NCBI GenBank assembly: GCA_029851415.1
Contig: CM056742.1
Location: 100,236,976 to 100,300,975, forward strand
DNA from: Eretmocerus hayati
Taxonomy: Eukaryota > Arthropoda > Insecta > Hymenoptera > Aphelinidae
DNA: 64,000 nt
Reading direction: 5' to 3'
A model generated the notes under the pieces. It had not been told where the DNA came from, did not search any database, and saw only the letters and a program-made list of their open reading frames with translations. The position numbers and the translations under genes were made by a program. Numbering within the stretch: position 1 is the stretch's first letter; the number at the start of each line of letters is the position of its first letter. Shown here in pieces: positions 12,117 to 26,466 of this stretch.

Positions 12117-14577
12117 GTGGATGATGTACAAAGGTACTCCAGGTACTTTCAATGTGGCACATTTGCGTTTACACCCCACGAATTTGTGATTTTGCACAAA
12201 TTCGCAGTGATTTGTGTGACCTCTCGCCTCGAAGCTCGTTCCGGACACTCTCAAAGTCCCGCAGGTGTATCCACGCACTTTTGGGACACGGCAAATGATA
12301 GGTGAATGATGGACAAAAGGTAGTCCAGATACTTTCAATGTGGCACATTTGCGTTTACACCCCAAGTTTTCGTGATTTTGCACCAATTCGCAGTGATTTG
12401 TGTGACCTCTCGCCTCGAAGCTCGTTCTAGACGCTCTCAAAGTCCCGCAGGTGTATCCACGCACTTTTGGGACACGGCCAATGATAGGTGGATGATGTAC
12501 TAAGGTAGTCCAGGTACTTCCAATGTGGCACATTTGCGTTTACACCCCAAGAATTCGTGATTTTGCACCAATTCGCAGTGATTTGTGTGACCTCTCGCCT
12601 CGAAGCTCGTTCTAGACACTCTCAAAGTCCCGCAGGTGTATCCACGCACTTTTGGGACACGGCAAATGATAGGTGGATGATGGACAAAGGTAGTCCAGGT
12701 ACTTTCAATGTGGCACATTTGCGTTTAGACCCCGAGAATTCCTGATTTTGCACCAATTCGCAGTGATTTGTGTGACCTCTCGCCTCGAAGCTCGTTCTAG
12801 ACACTCTCGAAGTCCCGCAGGTGTGTCCACCCACTTTTGGGACACGGCAAATGATAGGTGGATGATGAACAAAGGTACTCCAGGTACTTCCAATGTGGCA
12901 CATTTGCGTTTACACCCCGAGGATTCATGATTTTTTGCCAATATGCGGTGATTCGTGTGACCTCTCGTCTCGAAGCTCGTTCTAGACGCTCTCAAAGTCC
13001 CGCAGGTGTATCCACGCACTTCCGGGACACGGCAAATGATAGGTGGATGATGTACGAAGGTAGTCGAGGTACTTTTAATGTGGCACATTTGCGTTTACAC
13101 CCCAAGAATTCGTGATTTTGCACCAATTCGCAGTGATTTGTGTGACCTCTCGCCTCGAAGCTCGTTCTGGACACTCTCAAAGTCCCGCAGGTGTATCCAC
13201 GCACTTTTGGGCCACGGCAAATGATAGGTGAATGATGGACAAAGGTAGTCCAGGTCCTTCCAATATGGCACATTTGCGTTTACACCACGAGAATTCGTCA
13301 TTTTGCACCAATTCGCAGTGATTTGTGTGTCCTCTCGCCTCGAAGCTCGTTCGAGACACTCTCAAAGTCCCGCAGGTGTATTCACGCACTTTTAGGACAC
13401 GGCAAATGATAGGTGGATAATGGACAAAGGTAGTCCAGGTACTTTCAATGTGGCACATTTGCGTTTACACCCCGAGAATTCATGATTTTTTGCCAATATG
13501 CGGTGATTCGTGTGACCTCTCGTCTCGAAGCTCGTTCTAGACGCTCTCAAAGTCCTGCAGGTGTATCCACGCACTTTTGGGACACGGCAAAGGATAGGTG
13601 GATGATGTACAAAGGTAGTCCAGGTACTTTCAATGTGGCACATTTGCGTTTACACCCCAAGAATTCGTGATTTTGCACCATTTCGCAGTGATTTGTGTGA
13701 CCTCTCGCCTCGCAGCTCGTTCTAGACACTCTCAAAGTCCCGCAGGTGTATCCACGCGCTCTTGGGACACGGCAAATGATAGGCGGATGATGGACAAAGG
13801 TAGTCCAGGTACTTTCAATGTGGCACATTTGCGTTTACACCCCAAGAATTCGTGATTTCGCACCAATTCGCAGTGATTCGTGTGACCCTTCGTCTCGAAG
13901 CTCGTTCTGGACGCTCTCAAAGTCCCGCAGGTGTATCCAGGCACATTTGGGACACGGCAAATGATGGGTGGATGATGTACAAAGGTAGTCCAGGTACTTT
14001 CAATGTGGCACATTTTCGTTTACACCCCGAGAATTCATGATTTTGCACCAATTCGCAGTGATTTGTGTGACCTCTCGCCTCGAAGCTCGTTCTAGACGCT
14101 CTTAAAGTCCCGCAGGTGTATCCACGCACTTTTGGGACACGGCAAATGATAGGTGGATGATGTACAAAGGTAGTCCAGATACTTTTAATGTGGCACATTT
14201 GCGTTTACACCCCAAGAATTCGTGATTTTGCACCAATTCGCAGTGATTTGTGTGACCTCTCGCCTCGAAGCTCGTTCTAGACACTCTCAAAGTCCCGCAG
14301 GTGTGTTCACAGACTTTTGGGACACGGCAAATGATAGGTGGATGATGGACAAAGGTAGTCCAGGTACTTTCAATGTGGCACATTTGCGTTTACACCCCAA
14401 GATTCCGTGATTTTGCACCAATTCGCAGTGATTTGTGTGACCCTTCGCCTCGAAGCTCGTTCCGGACACTCTCAAAGTCCCGCAGGTGTATCCACGCACT
14501 TTTGGGACACGGCAAATGATAGGTGAATGATGGACAAAAGGTAGTCCAGATACTTTCAATGTGGCACATTTGCGTTT
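12117..14577 (+). repeat. 20-monomer-offset duplicated block, copy 2
   Basis: Second copy of the 8,415-10,875 block at +3,702 bp. Its left junction joins a different upstream monomer (GATGGGTGG instead of GATAGGTGG just before the block). Its right junction switches to a TTTAGACCCCGAG monomer, where copy 1 continues with CCCCAAGTTTTCG. Both ends therefore look like in-register recombination inside monomers rather than transposition. Confidence 0.85.
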
Positions 14578-14892
14578 AGACCCCGAGAATTCATGATTTT
14601 TTGCCAATATGCGGTGATTCGTGTGACCTCTCGTCTCGAAGCTCGTTCTAGACGCTCTCAAAGTCCCGCAGGAGTATCCACGCACTTTTGGGACACGGCA
14701 AATGATAGGTGGATGATGTACAAACGTAGTCCAGGTACTTTCAATGTGGCACATTTGCGTTTACACCCCAAGAATTCGTAATTTTGCACCAATTCGCAGT
14801 GATTTGTGTGACCCTTCGTCTCGAAGCTCGTTCTAGACGCTCTCAAAGTCCCGCAGGTGTATCCACGCACATTTGGGACACGGCAAATGATG

Positions 14893-15817
14893 GGTGGATG
14901 ATGGACAAAGGTAGTCCAGGTACTTTCAATGTGGCACATCTGCGTTTACACCCCAAGATTCCGTGATTTTGCACCAATTCGCAGTGATTTGTGTGACCCT
15001 TCGCCTCGAAGCTCGTTCTAGACGCTCTCAAAGTCCCGCAGGTGTATCCACGCACTTTCGGGACACGGCAAATGATAGGTGGATGATGTACAAAGGTAGT
15101 CCAGGTACTTCCGATGTGGCACATTTGCGTTTAGACCCCGAGAATTCATGATTTTTTGCCAATATGCGGTGATTCGTGTGACCTCTCGTCTCGAAGCTCG
15201 TTCTAGACGCTCTCAAAGTCCCGCAGGAGTATCCACGCACTTTTGGGACACGGCAAATGATAGGTGGATGATGGACAAAGGTAGTCCAGGTACTTCCAAT
15301 GTGGCACATTTGCGTTTACACCCCAAGAATTCGTCATTTTGCACCAATTCGCAGTGATTTGTGTGACCCTTCGTCTCGAAGCTCGTTCTAGACGCTCTCA
15401 AAGTCCCGCAGGTGTATCCACGCACATTCGGGACACGGCAAATGATGGGTGGATGATGTACAAAGGTGGTCCAGGTACTTTCAATGTGGCACATTTTCGT
15501 TTACACCCCGAGAATTCATGATTTTGCACCAATTCGCAGTGATTTGTGTGACCTCTCGCCTCGAAGCTCGTTCTAGACGCTCTTAAAGTCCCGCAGGTGT
15601 ATCCACGCACTTTTGGGACACGGCAAATGATAGGTGGATGATGTACAAAGGTAGTCCAGGTACTTTTAATGTGGCACATTTGCGTTTACACCCCAAGAAT
15701 TCGTGATTTTGCACCAATTCGCAGTGATTTGTGTGACCTCTCGCCTCGAAGCTCGTTCTAGACACTCTCAAAGTCCCGCAGGTGTGTTCACAGACTTTTG
15801 GGACACGGCAAATGATA
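14893..15817 (+). repeat. 5-monomer tandem unit, copy 1 (925 bp)
   Basis: The variant order CATCTGCG/CCCCAAGATTCCG, TTTAGACCCC, CGTCATTTTG, GTGGTCCAGG, GCTCTTAAAG and GTGTTCACAGAC repeats after exactly 925 bp. Boundaries are placed at the first mismatching diagnostic base on each side. Confidence 0.8.
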
Positions 15818-16742
15818 GGTGGATGATGGACAAAGGTAGTCCAGGTACTTTCAATGTGGCACATCTGCGTTTACACCCCAAGATTCCGTGATTTTGCACC
15901 AATTCGCAGTGATTTGTGTGACCCTTCGCCTCGAAGCTCGTTCTAGACGCTCTCAAAGTCCCGCAGGTGTATCCACGCACTTTCGGGACACGGCAAATGA
16001 TAGGTGGATGATGTACAAAGGTAGTCCAGGTACTTCCAATGTGGCACATTTGCGTTTAGACCCCGAGAATTCATGATTTTTTGCCAATATGCGGTGATTC
16101 GTGTGACCTCTCGTCTCGAAGCTCGTTCTAGACGCTCTCAAAGTCCCGCAGGAGTATCCACGCACTTTTGGGACACGGCAAATGATAGGTGGATGATGTA
16201 CAAAGGTAGTCCAGTTACTTCCAATGTGGCACATTTGCGTTTACACCCCAAGAATTCGTCATTTTGCACCAATTCGCAGTGATTTGTGTGACCCTTCGTC
16301 TCGAAGCTCGTTCTAGACGCTCTCAAAGTCCCGCAGGTGTATCCACGCACATTTGGGACACGGCAAATGATGGGTGGATGATGTACAGAGGTGGTCCAGG
16401 TACTTTCAATGTGGCACATTTTCGTTTACACCCCGAGAATTCATGATTTTGCACCAATTCGCAGTGATTTGTGTGACCTCTCGCCTCGAAGCTCGTTCTA
16501 GACGCTCTTAAAGTCCCGCAGGTGTATCCACGCACTTTTGGGACACGGCAAATGATAGGTGGATGATGTACAAAGGTAGTCCAGGTACTTTTAATGTGGC
16601 ACATTTGCGTTTACACCCCAAGAATTCGTGATTTTGCACCAATTCGCAGTGATTTGTGTGACCTCTCGCCTCGAAGCTCGTTCTAGACACTCTCAAAGTC
16701 CCGCAGGTGTGTTCACAGACTTTTGGGACACGGCAAATGATA
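15818..16742 (+). repeat. 5-monomer tandem unit, copy 2 (925 bp)
   Basis: Second copy, immediately adjacent to the first. Matching continues about 47 bp into a third copy before it breaks at CACATTCGCG near 16,790. Private changes include CCAGTTACTTCC near 16,213. That form, not copy 1's, is the one propagated later at 24.9, 26.2, 31.9, 36.7 and 38.0 kb. Confidence 0.8.
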
Positions 16743-17364
16743 GGTGGATGATGGACAAAGGTAGTCCAGGTACTTTCAATGTGGCACATTCGCGTTTACA
16801 CCCCGAGAATTCATGATTTTTTGCCAATATGCGGTGATTCATGTGACCTCTCGTCTCGAAGCTCGTTCTGGACGCTCTCAAAGTCCCGCAGGTGTATCCA
16901 CGCACTTTTGGGACACGGCAAATGATAGGTGGATGATGTACAAAGGTAGTCGAAATACTTCCAATGTGGCACGTTTGCGTTTACACCCCGAGAATTCATG
17001 ATTTTATGCCAATATGCGGTGATTCGTGTGACCTCTCGTCTCGAAGCTCGTTCTAGACGCTCTCAAAGTCCCGCAGGTGTATCCACGCACTTTAGGGGAA
17101 CGGCCCAATGATAGGTGGATGATGTACAAAAGGGGGGTCCAGGTACTTTCAATGTGGCACATTTGCGTTTACACCCCAAGAATTCGTGATTTTGCACCAA
17201 TTCGCAGTGATTTGTGTGACCTCTCGCCTCGAAGCTCGTTCTGGACACTCTCAAAGTCCCGCAGGTGTATCCACGCACTTTTGGGACACGGCAAATGATA
17301 GGTGGATGATGGACAAAGGTAGTCCAGGTACTTTCAATGTGGCACATTTGCGTTTACACCCCAA

Positions 17365-20300
17365 GAATTCTTGATTTTGCACCAATTCGCAGTGATTTGT
17401 GTGACCTCTCGCCTCGAAGCTCGTTCTAGACGCTCTCAAAGTCCCGCAGGTGTATCCACGCACTTTTGGGACACGGCAAATGATAGGTGGATGATGGACA
17501 AAGGTAGTCCAGGTACTTTCAATGTGGCACATTTGCGTTTACACCCCACGAATTTGTGATTTTGCACAAATTCGCAGTGATTTGTGTGACCTCTCGCCTC
17601 GAAGCTCGTTCTGGACACTCTCAAAGTCCCGCAGGTGTATCCACGCACTTTTGGGACACGGCAAATGATAGGTGAATGATGGACGAAGGTAGTCCAGGTA
17701 CTTTCAATGTGGCACATTTGCGTTTACACCCCACGAATTTGTGATTTTGCACAAATTCGCAGTGATTTGTGTGACCTCTCGCCTCGAAGCTCGTTCTGGA
17801 CACTCTCAAAGTCCCGCAGGTGTATCCACGCACTTTTGGGACACGGCAAATGATAGGTGAATGATGGACGAAGGTAGTCCAGGTACTTTCAATGTGGCAC
17901 ATTTGCGTTTACACCCCAAGTTTTCGTGATTTTGCACCAATTCGCAGTGATTTGTGTGACCTCTCGCCTCGAAGCTCGTTCTAGACACTCTCAAAGTCCC
18001 GCAGGTGTGTCCACGCACTCATGGGACACGGCAAATGATAGGTGGGAGATGAACAAAGGTACTCCAGGTACTTTCAATGTGGCACATTTGCGTTTACACC
18101 CCGAGGATTCATGATTTTTTGCCAATATGTGGTGATTCGTGTGACCTCTCGTCTCGAAGCTCGTTCTAGACGCTCTCAAAGTCCCGCAGGTGTATCCACC
18201 CACTTCCGGGACACGGCAAATGATAGGTGGATGATGTACAAAGGTAGTCCAGGTACTTTCAATGTGGCACATTTGCGTTTACACCCCAAGAATTCGTGAT
18301 TTTGCACCATTTCGCAGTGATTTGTGTGACCTCTCGCCTCGCAGCTCGTTCTAGACACTCTCAAAGTCCCGCAGGTGATTCCACGCACTTTTGGGACACG
18401 GCAAATGATAGGTGGATGATGGACAAAGGTAGTCCAGTTACTTTCAATGTGGCAAGTTTGCGTTTACACCCCGAGAATTCATGATTTTATGCCAATATGC
18501 GGTGATTCGTGTGACCTCTCGTCTCGAAGCTCGTTCTAGACGCTCTCAAAGTCCCGCAGGTGTATCCACGCACTTTTGGGACACGGCAAATGATAGGTGG
18601 ATGATGTACAAAGGTAGTCCAGGTACTTTCAATGTGGCACATTTGCGTTTACACCCCAAGAATTCGTGACTTTGCACCAATTCGCAGTGATTTGTGTGAC
18701 CCTTCGCCTCGAAGCTCGTTCTAGACGCTCTCAAAGTCCCGCAGGTGTATCCACGCACATTCGTGACACGGCAAATGATGGGTGGATGATATACAAAGGT
18801 AGTCCAGGTACTTTCAATGAGGCACATTTGCGTTTACACCCCGTGAATTCATGATTTTGCACCAATTCGCAGTGATTTGTGTGACCTCTCGCCTCGAAGC
18901 TCGTTCTAGACGCTCTTAAAGTCCCGCAGGTGTATCCACGCACTTTTGGGACACGGCAAATGATGGGTGGATGATGTACAAAGGTAGTCCAGGTACTTTC
19001 AATGTGGCACATTTTCGTTTACACCCCGAGAATTCATGATTTTGCACCAATTCGCAGTGATTTGTGTGACCTCTCGCCTCGAAGCTCGTTCTAGACGCTC
19101 TTAAAGTCCCGCAGGTGTATCCACGCACTTTCGGGACACGGCAAATGATAGATGGATGATGTACAGAGGTAGTCCAGGTCCTTTTAATGTGGCACATTTG
19201 CGTTTACACCCCAAGAATTCGTGATTTTGCACCAATTCGCAGTGATTTGTGTGACCTCTCGCCTCGAAGCTCGTTCTAGACACTCTCAAAGTCCCGCAGG
19301 TGTGTTCACGCACTTTTGGGACACGGCAAATGATAGGTGGATGATGGACAAAGGTAGTCCAGGTACTTTCAATGTGGCACATTTGCGTTTACACCCCGAG
19401 AATTCATGATTTTTTGCCAATATGCGGTGATTCGTGTGACCTCTCGTCTCGAAGCTCGTTCTAGACGCTCTCAAAGTCCCGCAGGAGTATCCACGCACTT
19501 TTGGGACACGGCAAATGATAGGTGGATGATGTACAAAGGTAGTCCAGGTACTTTCAATGTGGCTTATTTGCGTTGACACCCCAAAAATTCGTGATTTTGC
19601 ACCAATTCGCAGTGATTTGTGTGACCTCTCGCCTCGAAGCTCGTTCTAGACACTCTCAAAGTCCCGCAGGTGAGTTCACGCACTCTTGGGACACGGCAAA
19701 TGATAGGTGGATGATGGACAAAGGTAGTCCAGGTACTTTCGATGTGGCACATTTGCGTTTACACCCCAAGAATTCGTGAATTTGCACCAAATCGCAGTGA
19801 TTTGTGTGACCTCTCGCCTCGAAGCTCGTTCTAGACGCTCTCAAAGTCCCGCAGGTGTATCCACGCGCTCTTGGGACACGGCAAATGATAGGCGGATGAT
19901 GGACAAAGGTAGTCCAGGTACTTTCAATGTGGCACATTTGCGTTTACACCCCAAGAATTCGTGATTTCGCACCAATTCGCAGTGATTCGTGTGACCCTTC
20001 GTCTCGAAGCTCGTTCTGGACGCTCTCAAAGTCCCGCAGGTGTATCCAGGCACATTTGGGACACGGCAAATGATGGGTGGATGATGTACAAAGGTAGTCC
20101 AGGTACTTTCAATGTGGCACATTTTCGTTTACACCCCGAGAATTCGTCATTTTGCACCAATTCGCAGTGATTTGTGTGACCCTTCGTCTCGAAGCTCGTT
20201 CTAGACGCTCTCAAAGTCCCGCAGGTGTATCCACGCACATTTGGGACACGGCAAATGATGGGTGGATGATGTACAAAGGTGGTCCAGGTACTTTCAATGT

Positions 20301-21027
20301 GGCACATTTTCGTTTACACCCCGAGAATTCATGATTTTGCACCAATTCGCAGTGATTTGTGTGACCTCTCGCCTCGAAGCTCGTTCTAGACGCTCTTAAA
20401 GTCCCGCAGGTGTATCCACGCACTTTTGGGACACGGCAAATGATAGGTGGATGATGTACAAAGGTAGTCCAGGTACTTTTAATGTGGCACATTTGCGTTT
20501 ACACCCCAAGAATTCGTGATTTTGCACCAATTCGCAGTGATTTGTGTGACCTCTCGCCTCGAAGCTCGTTCTAGACACTCTCAAAGTCCCGCAGGTGTGT
20601 TCACAGACTTTTGGGACACGGCAAATGATAGGTGGATGATGGACAAAGGTAGTCCAGGTACTTTCAATGTGGCACATCTGCGTTTACACCCCAAGATTCC
20701 GTGATTTTGCACCAATTCGCAGTGATTTGTGTGACCCTTCGCCTCGAAGCTCGTTCTAGACGCTCTCAAAGTCCCGCAGGTGTATCCACGCACTTTCGGG
20801 ACACGGCAAATGATAGGTGGATGATGTACAAAGGTAGTCCAGGTACTTCCAATGTGGCACATTTGCGTTTAGACCCCGAGAATTCATGATTTTTTGCCAA
20901 TATGCGGTGATTCGTGTGACCTCTCGTCTCGAAGCTCGTTCTAGACGCTCTCAAAGTCCCGCAGGAGTATCCACGCACTTTTGGGACACGGCAAATGATA
21001 GGTGGATGATGTACAAAGGTAGTCCAG
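17365..21027 (+). repeat. 21-monomer-offset block, copy 1 (3,885-bp offset)
   Basis: A stretch of 3,663 bp matches the sequence 3,885 bp downstream almost perfectly. It starts at the GAATTCTTG variant and ends at a switch from CCAGGTAC to CCAGTTAC. Observed differences include GAGGCACATTT near 18,820 against GTGGCACATTT, and GATAGGCGG near 19,888 against GTCAGGCGG. It carries the marker monomers GTGATTCCACGC, GCAAGTTTGCG, GTGACTTTGC and TGGCTTATTTGCGTTGAC in this order. Confidence 0.88.
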
Positions 21028-21249
21028 GTACTTTCAATGTGGCACATTTGCGTTTACACCCCAAGTTTTCGTGATTTTGCACCAATTCGCAGTGATTTGT
21101 GTGACCTCTCGCCTCGAAGCTCGTTCTAGACACTCTCAAAGTCCCGCAGGTGTGTCCACGCACTCATGGGACACGGCAAATGATAGGTGGGAGATGAACA
21201 AAGGTACTCCAGGTACTTTCAATGTGGCACATTTGCGTTTACACCCCGT

Positions 21250-24200
21250 GAATTCTTGATTTTGCACCAATTCGCAGTGATTTGTGTGACCTCTCGCCTC
21301 GAAGCTCGTTCTAGACGCTCTCAAAGTCCCGCAGGTGTATCCACGCACTTTTGGGACACGGCAAATGATAGGTGGATGATGGACAAAGGTAGTCCAGGTA
21401 CTTTCAATGTGGCACATTTGCGTTTACACCCCACGAATTTGTGATTTTGCACAAATTCGCAGTGATTTGTGTGACCTCTCGCCTCGAAGCTCGTTCTGGA
21501 CACTCTCAAAGTCCCGCAGGTGTATCCACGCACTTTTGGGACACGGCAAATGATAGGTGAATGATGGACGAAGGTAGTCCAGGTACTTTCAATGTGGCAC
21601 ATTTGCGTTTACACCCCACGAATTTGTGATTTTGCACAAATTCGCAGTGATTTGTGTGACCTCTCGCCTCGAAGCTCGTTCTGGACACTCTCAAAGTCCC
21701 GCAGGTGTATCCACGCACTTTTGGGACACGGCAAATGATAGGTGAATGATGGACGAAGGTAGTCCAGGTACTTTCAATGTGGCACATTTGCGTTTACACC
21801 CCAAGTTTTCGTGATTTTGCACCAATTCGCAGTGATTTGTGTGACCTCTCGCCTCGAAGCTCGTTCTAGACACTCTCAAAGTCCCGCAGGTGTGTCCACG
21901 CACTCATGGGACACGGCAAATGATAGGTGGGAGATGAACAAAGGTACTCCAGGTACTTTCAATGTGGCACATTTGCGTTTACACCCCGAGGATTCATGAT
22001 TTTTTGCCAATATGTGGTGATTCGTGTGACCTCTCGTCTCGAAGCTCGTTCTAGACGCTCTCAAAGTCCCGCAGGTGTATCCACCCACTTCCGGGACACG
22101 GCAAATGATAGGTGGATGATGTACAAAGGTAGTCCAGGTACTTTCAATGTGGCACATTTGCGTTTACACCCCAAGAATTCGTGATTTTGCACCATTTCGC
22201 AGTGATTTGTGTGACCTCTCGCCTCGCAGCTCGTTCTAGACACTCTCAAAGTCCCGCAGGTGATTCCACGCACTTTTGGGACACGGCAAATGATAGGTGG
22301 ATGATGGACAAAGGTAGTCCAGTTACTTTCAATGTGGCAAGTTTGCGTTTACACCCCGAGAATTCATGATTTTATGCCAATATGCGGTGATTCGTGTGAC
22401 CTCTCGTCTCGAAGCTCGTTCTAGACGCTCTCAAAGTCCCGCAGGTGTATCCACGCACTTTTGGGACACGGCAAATGATAGGTGGATGATGTACAAAGGT
22501 AGTCCAGGTACTTTCAATGTGGCACATTTGCGTTTACACCCCAAGAATTCGTGACTTTGCACCAATTCGCAGTGATTTGTGTGACCCTTCGCCTCGAAGC
22601 TCGTTCTAGACGCTCTCAAAGTCCCGCAGGTGTATCCACGCACATTCGTGACACGGCAAATGATGGGTGGATGATATACAAAGGTAGTCCAGGTACTTTC
22701 AATGTGGCACATTTGCGTTTACACCCCGTGAATTCATGATTTTGCACCAATTCGCAGTGATTTGTGTGACCTCTCGCCTCGAAGCTCGTTCTAGACGCTC
22801 TTAAAGTCCCGCAGGTGTATCCACGCACTTTTGGGACACGGCAAATGATGGGTGGATGATGTACAAAGGTAGTCCAGGTACTTTCAATGTGGCACATTTT
22901 CGTTTACACCCCGAGAATTCATGATTTTGCACCAATTCGCAGTGATTTGTGTGACCTCTCGCCTCGAAGCTCGTTCTAGACGCTCTTAAAGTCCCGCAGG
23001 TGTATCCACGCACTTTCGGGACACGGCAAATGATAGATGGATGATGTACAGAGGTAGTCCAGGTCCTTTTAATGTGGCACATTTGCGTTTACACCCCAAG
23101 AATTCGTGATTTTGCACCAATTCGCAGTGATTTGTGTGACCTCTCGCCTCGAAGCTCGTTCTAGACACTCTCAAAGTCCCGCAGGTGTGTTCACGCACTT
23201 TTGGGACACGGCAAATGATAGGTGGATGATGGACAAAGGTAGTCCAGGTACTTTCAATGTGGCACATTTGCGTTTACACCCCGAGAATTCATGATTTTTT
23301 GCCAATATGCGGTGATTCGTGTGACCTCTCGTCTCGAAGCTCGTTCTAGACGCTCTCAAAGTCCCGCAGGAGTATCCACGCACTTTTGGGACACGGCAAA
23401 TGATAGGTGGATGATGTACAAAGGTAGTCCAGGTACTTTCAATGTGGCTTATTTGCGTTGACACCCCAAAAATTCGTGATTTTGCACCAATTCGCAGTGA
23501 TTTGTGTGACCTCTCGCCTCGAAGCTCGTTCTAGACACTCTCAAAGTCCCGCAGGTGAGTTCACGCACTCTTGGGACACGGCAAATGATAGGTGGATGAT
23601 GGACAAAGGTAGTCCAGGTACTTTCGATGTGGCACATTTGCGTTTACACCCCAAGAATTCGTGAATTTGCACCAAATCGCAGTGATTTGTGTGACCTCTC
23701 GCCTCGAAGCTCGTTCTAGACGCTCTCAAAGTCCCGCAGGTGTATCCACGCGCTCTTGGGACACGGCAAATGTCAGGCGGATGATGGACAAAGGTAGTCC
23801 AGGTACTTTCAATGTGGCACATTTGCGTTTACACCCCAAGAATTCGTGATTTCGCACCAATTCGCAGTGATTCGTGTGACCCTTCGTCTCGAAGCTCGTT
23901 CTGGACGCTCTCAAAGTCCCGCAGGTGTATCCAGGCACATTTGGGACACGGCAAATGATGGGTGGATGATGTACAAAGGTAGTCCAGGTACTTTCAATGT
24001 GGCACATTTTCGTTTACACCCCGAGAATTCGTCATTTTGCACCAATTCGCAGTGATTTGTGTGACCCTTCGTCTCGAAGCTCGTTCTAGACGCTCTCAAA
24101 GTCCCGCAGGTGTATCCACGCACATTTGGGACACGGCAAATGATGGGTGGATGATGTACAAAGGTGGTCCAGGTACTTTCAATGTGGCACATTTTCGTTT

Positions 24201-24912
24201 ACACCCCGAGAATTCATGATTTTGCACCAATTCGCAGTGATTTGTGTGACCTCTCGCCTCGAAGCTCGTTCTAGACGCTCTTAAAGTCCCGCAGGTGTAT
24301 CCACGCACTTTTGGGACACGGCAAATGATAGGTGGATGATGTACAAAGGTAGTCCAGGTACTTTTAATGTGGCACATTTGCGTTTACACCCCAAGAATTC
24401 GTGATTTTGCACCAATTCGCAGTGATTTGTGTGACCTCTCGCCTCGAAGCTCGTTCTAGACACTCTCAAAGTCCCGCAGGTGTGTTCACAGACTTTTGGG
24501 ACACGGCAAATGATAGGTGGATGATGGACAAAGGTAGTCCAGGTACTTTCAATGTGGCACATCTGCGTTTACACCCCAAGATTCCGTGATTTTGCACCAA
24601 TTCGCAGTGATTTGTGTGACCCTTCGCCTCGAAGCTCGTTCTAGACGCTCTCAAAGTCCCGCAGGTGTATCCACGCACTTTCGGGACACGGCAAATGATA
24701 GGTGGATGATGTACAAAGGTAGTCCAGGTACTTCCAATGTGGCACATTTGCGTTTAGACCCCGAGAATTCATGATTTTTTGCCAATATGCGGTGATTCGT
24801 GTGACCTCTCGTCTCGAAGCTCGTTCTAGACGCTCTCAAAGTCCCGCAGGAGTATCCACGCACTTTTGGGACACGGCAAATGATAGGTGGATGATGTACA
24901 AAGGTAGTCCAG
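21250..24912 (+). repeat. 21-monomer-offset block, copy 2
   Basis: Second copy of 17,365-21,027. Its left junction is a hybrid monomer: CCCCGTG upstream joined to GAATTCTTG downstream, whereas copy 1 reads CCCCAAGAATTCTTG. The same first base also starts the left copy of the 10.08-kb duplication, so this position was used as a breakpoint more than once, or one event built on the other. Confidence 0.88.
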
Positions 24913-25171
24913 TTACTTCCAATGTGGCACATTTGCGTTTACACCCCAAGAATTCGTCATTTTGCACCAATTCGCAGTGATTTGTGTGACCCTTCGTCTC
25001 GAAGCTCGTTCTAGACGCTCTCAAAGTCCCGCAGGTGTATCCACGCACATTTGGGACACGGCAAATGATGGGTGGATGATGTACAGAGGTGGTCCAGGTA
25101 CTTTCAATGTGGCACATTTTCGTTTACACCCCGAGAATTCATGATTTTGCACCAATTCGCAGTGATTTGTG
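23877..25171 (+). repeat. 7-monomer tandem unit, copy 1 (1,295 bp)
   Basis: Seven monomers beginning with the TGACCCTTCGTCTCG plus CTGGACGCTC variant are followed at once by a second copy 1,295 bp on. Diagnostic order: CCAGGCACATTTGG, GTGGTCCAGG, GCTCTTAAAG, GTGTTCACAGAC, CATCTGCG, TTTAGACCCC, CCAGTTACTTCC. The pair is reproduced at about 35,725-37,019 and 37,020-38,314 by the 10.08-kb duplication, so it predates that event. Confidence 0.82.
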
Positions 25172-26466
25172 TGACCCTTCGTCTCGAAGCTCGTTCTGGA
25201 CGCTCTCAAAGTCCCGCAGGTGTATCCAGGCACATTTGGGACACGGCAAATGATGGGTGGATGATGTACAAAGGTAGTCCAGGTACTTTCAATGTGGCAC
25301 ATTTTCGTTTACACCCCGAGAATTCGTCATTTTGCACCAATTCGCAGTGATTTGTGTGACCCTTCGTCTCGAAGCTCGTTCTAGACGCTCTCAAAGTCCC
25401 GCAGGTGTATCCACGCACATTTGGGACACGGCAAATGATGGGTGGATGATGTACAAAGGTGGTCCAGGTACTTTCAATGTGGCACATTTTCGTTTACACC
25501 CCGAGAATTCATGATTTTGCACCAATTCGCAGTGATTTGTGTGACCTCTCGCCTCGAAGCTCGTTCTAGACGCTCTTAAAGTCCCGCAGGTGTATCCACG
25601 CACTTTTGGGACACGGCAAATGATAGGTGGATGATGTACAAAGGTAGTCCAGGTACTTTTAATGTGGCACATTTGCGTTTACACCCCAAGAATTCGTGAT
25701 TTTGCACCAATTCGCAGTGATTTGTGTGACCTCTCGCCTCGAAGATCGTTCTAGACACTCTCAAAGTCCCGCAGGTGTGTTCACAGACTTTTGGGACACG
25801 GCAAATGATAGGTGGATGATGGACAAAGGTAGTCCAGGTACTTTCAATGTGGCACATCTGCGTTTACACCCCAAGATTCCGTGATTTTGCACCAATTCGC
25901 AGTGATTTGTGTGACCCTTCGCCTCGAAGCTCGTTCTAGACGCTCTCAAAGTCCCGCAGGTGTATCCACGCACTTTCGGGACACGGCAAATGATAGGTGG
26001 ATGATGTACAAAGGTAGTCCAGGTACTTCCAATGTGGCACATTTGCGTTTAGACCCCGAGAATTCATGATTTTTTGCCAATATGCGGTGATTCGTGTGAC
26101 CTCTCGTCTCGAAGCTCGTTCTAGACGCTCTCAAAGTCCCGCAGGAGTATCCACGCACTTTTGGGACACGGCAAATGATAGGTGGATGATGTACAAAGGT
26201 AGTCCAGTTACTTCCAATGTGGCACATTTGCGTTTACACCCCAAGAATTCGTCATTTTGCACCAATTCGCAGTGATTTGTGTGACCCTTCGTCTCGAAGC
26301 TCGTTCTAGACGCTCTCAAAGTCCCGCAGGTGTATCCACGCACATTTGGGACACGGCAAATGATGGGTGGATGATGTACAGAGGTGGTCCAGGTACTTTC
26401 AATGTGGCACATTTTCGTTTACACCCCGAGAATTCATGATTTTGCACCAATTCGCAGTGATTTGTG
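25172..26466 (+). repeat. 7-monomer tandem unit, copy 2 (1,295 bp)
   Basis: Adjacent second copy. It carries a private GAAGATCGTTC near 25,743 and CTCTCAAAG/ACACTC context changes. After it the sequence resumes with the normal GCTCTTAAAG monomer. Confidence 0.82.

Noticed and set aside
8364..14754. Longer minus-strand frames (155-199 codons) at 8,364-8,831, 10,585-11,184, 12,066-12,533 and 14,287-14,754
   Set aside because: They arise only where the extra A in GACAAAAGG shifts the frame so that two ordinary repeat frames fuse. They are not longer because of any coding constraint.
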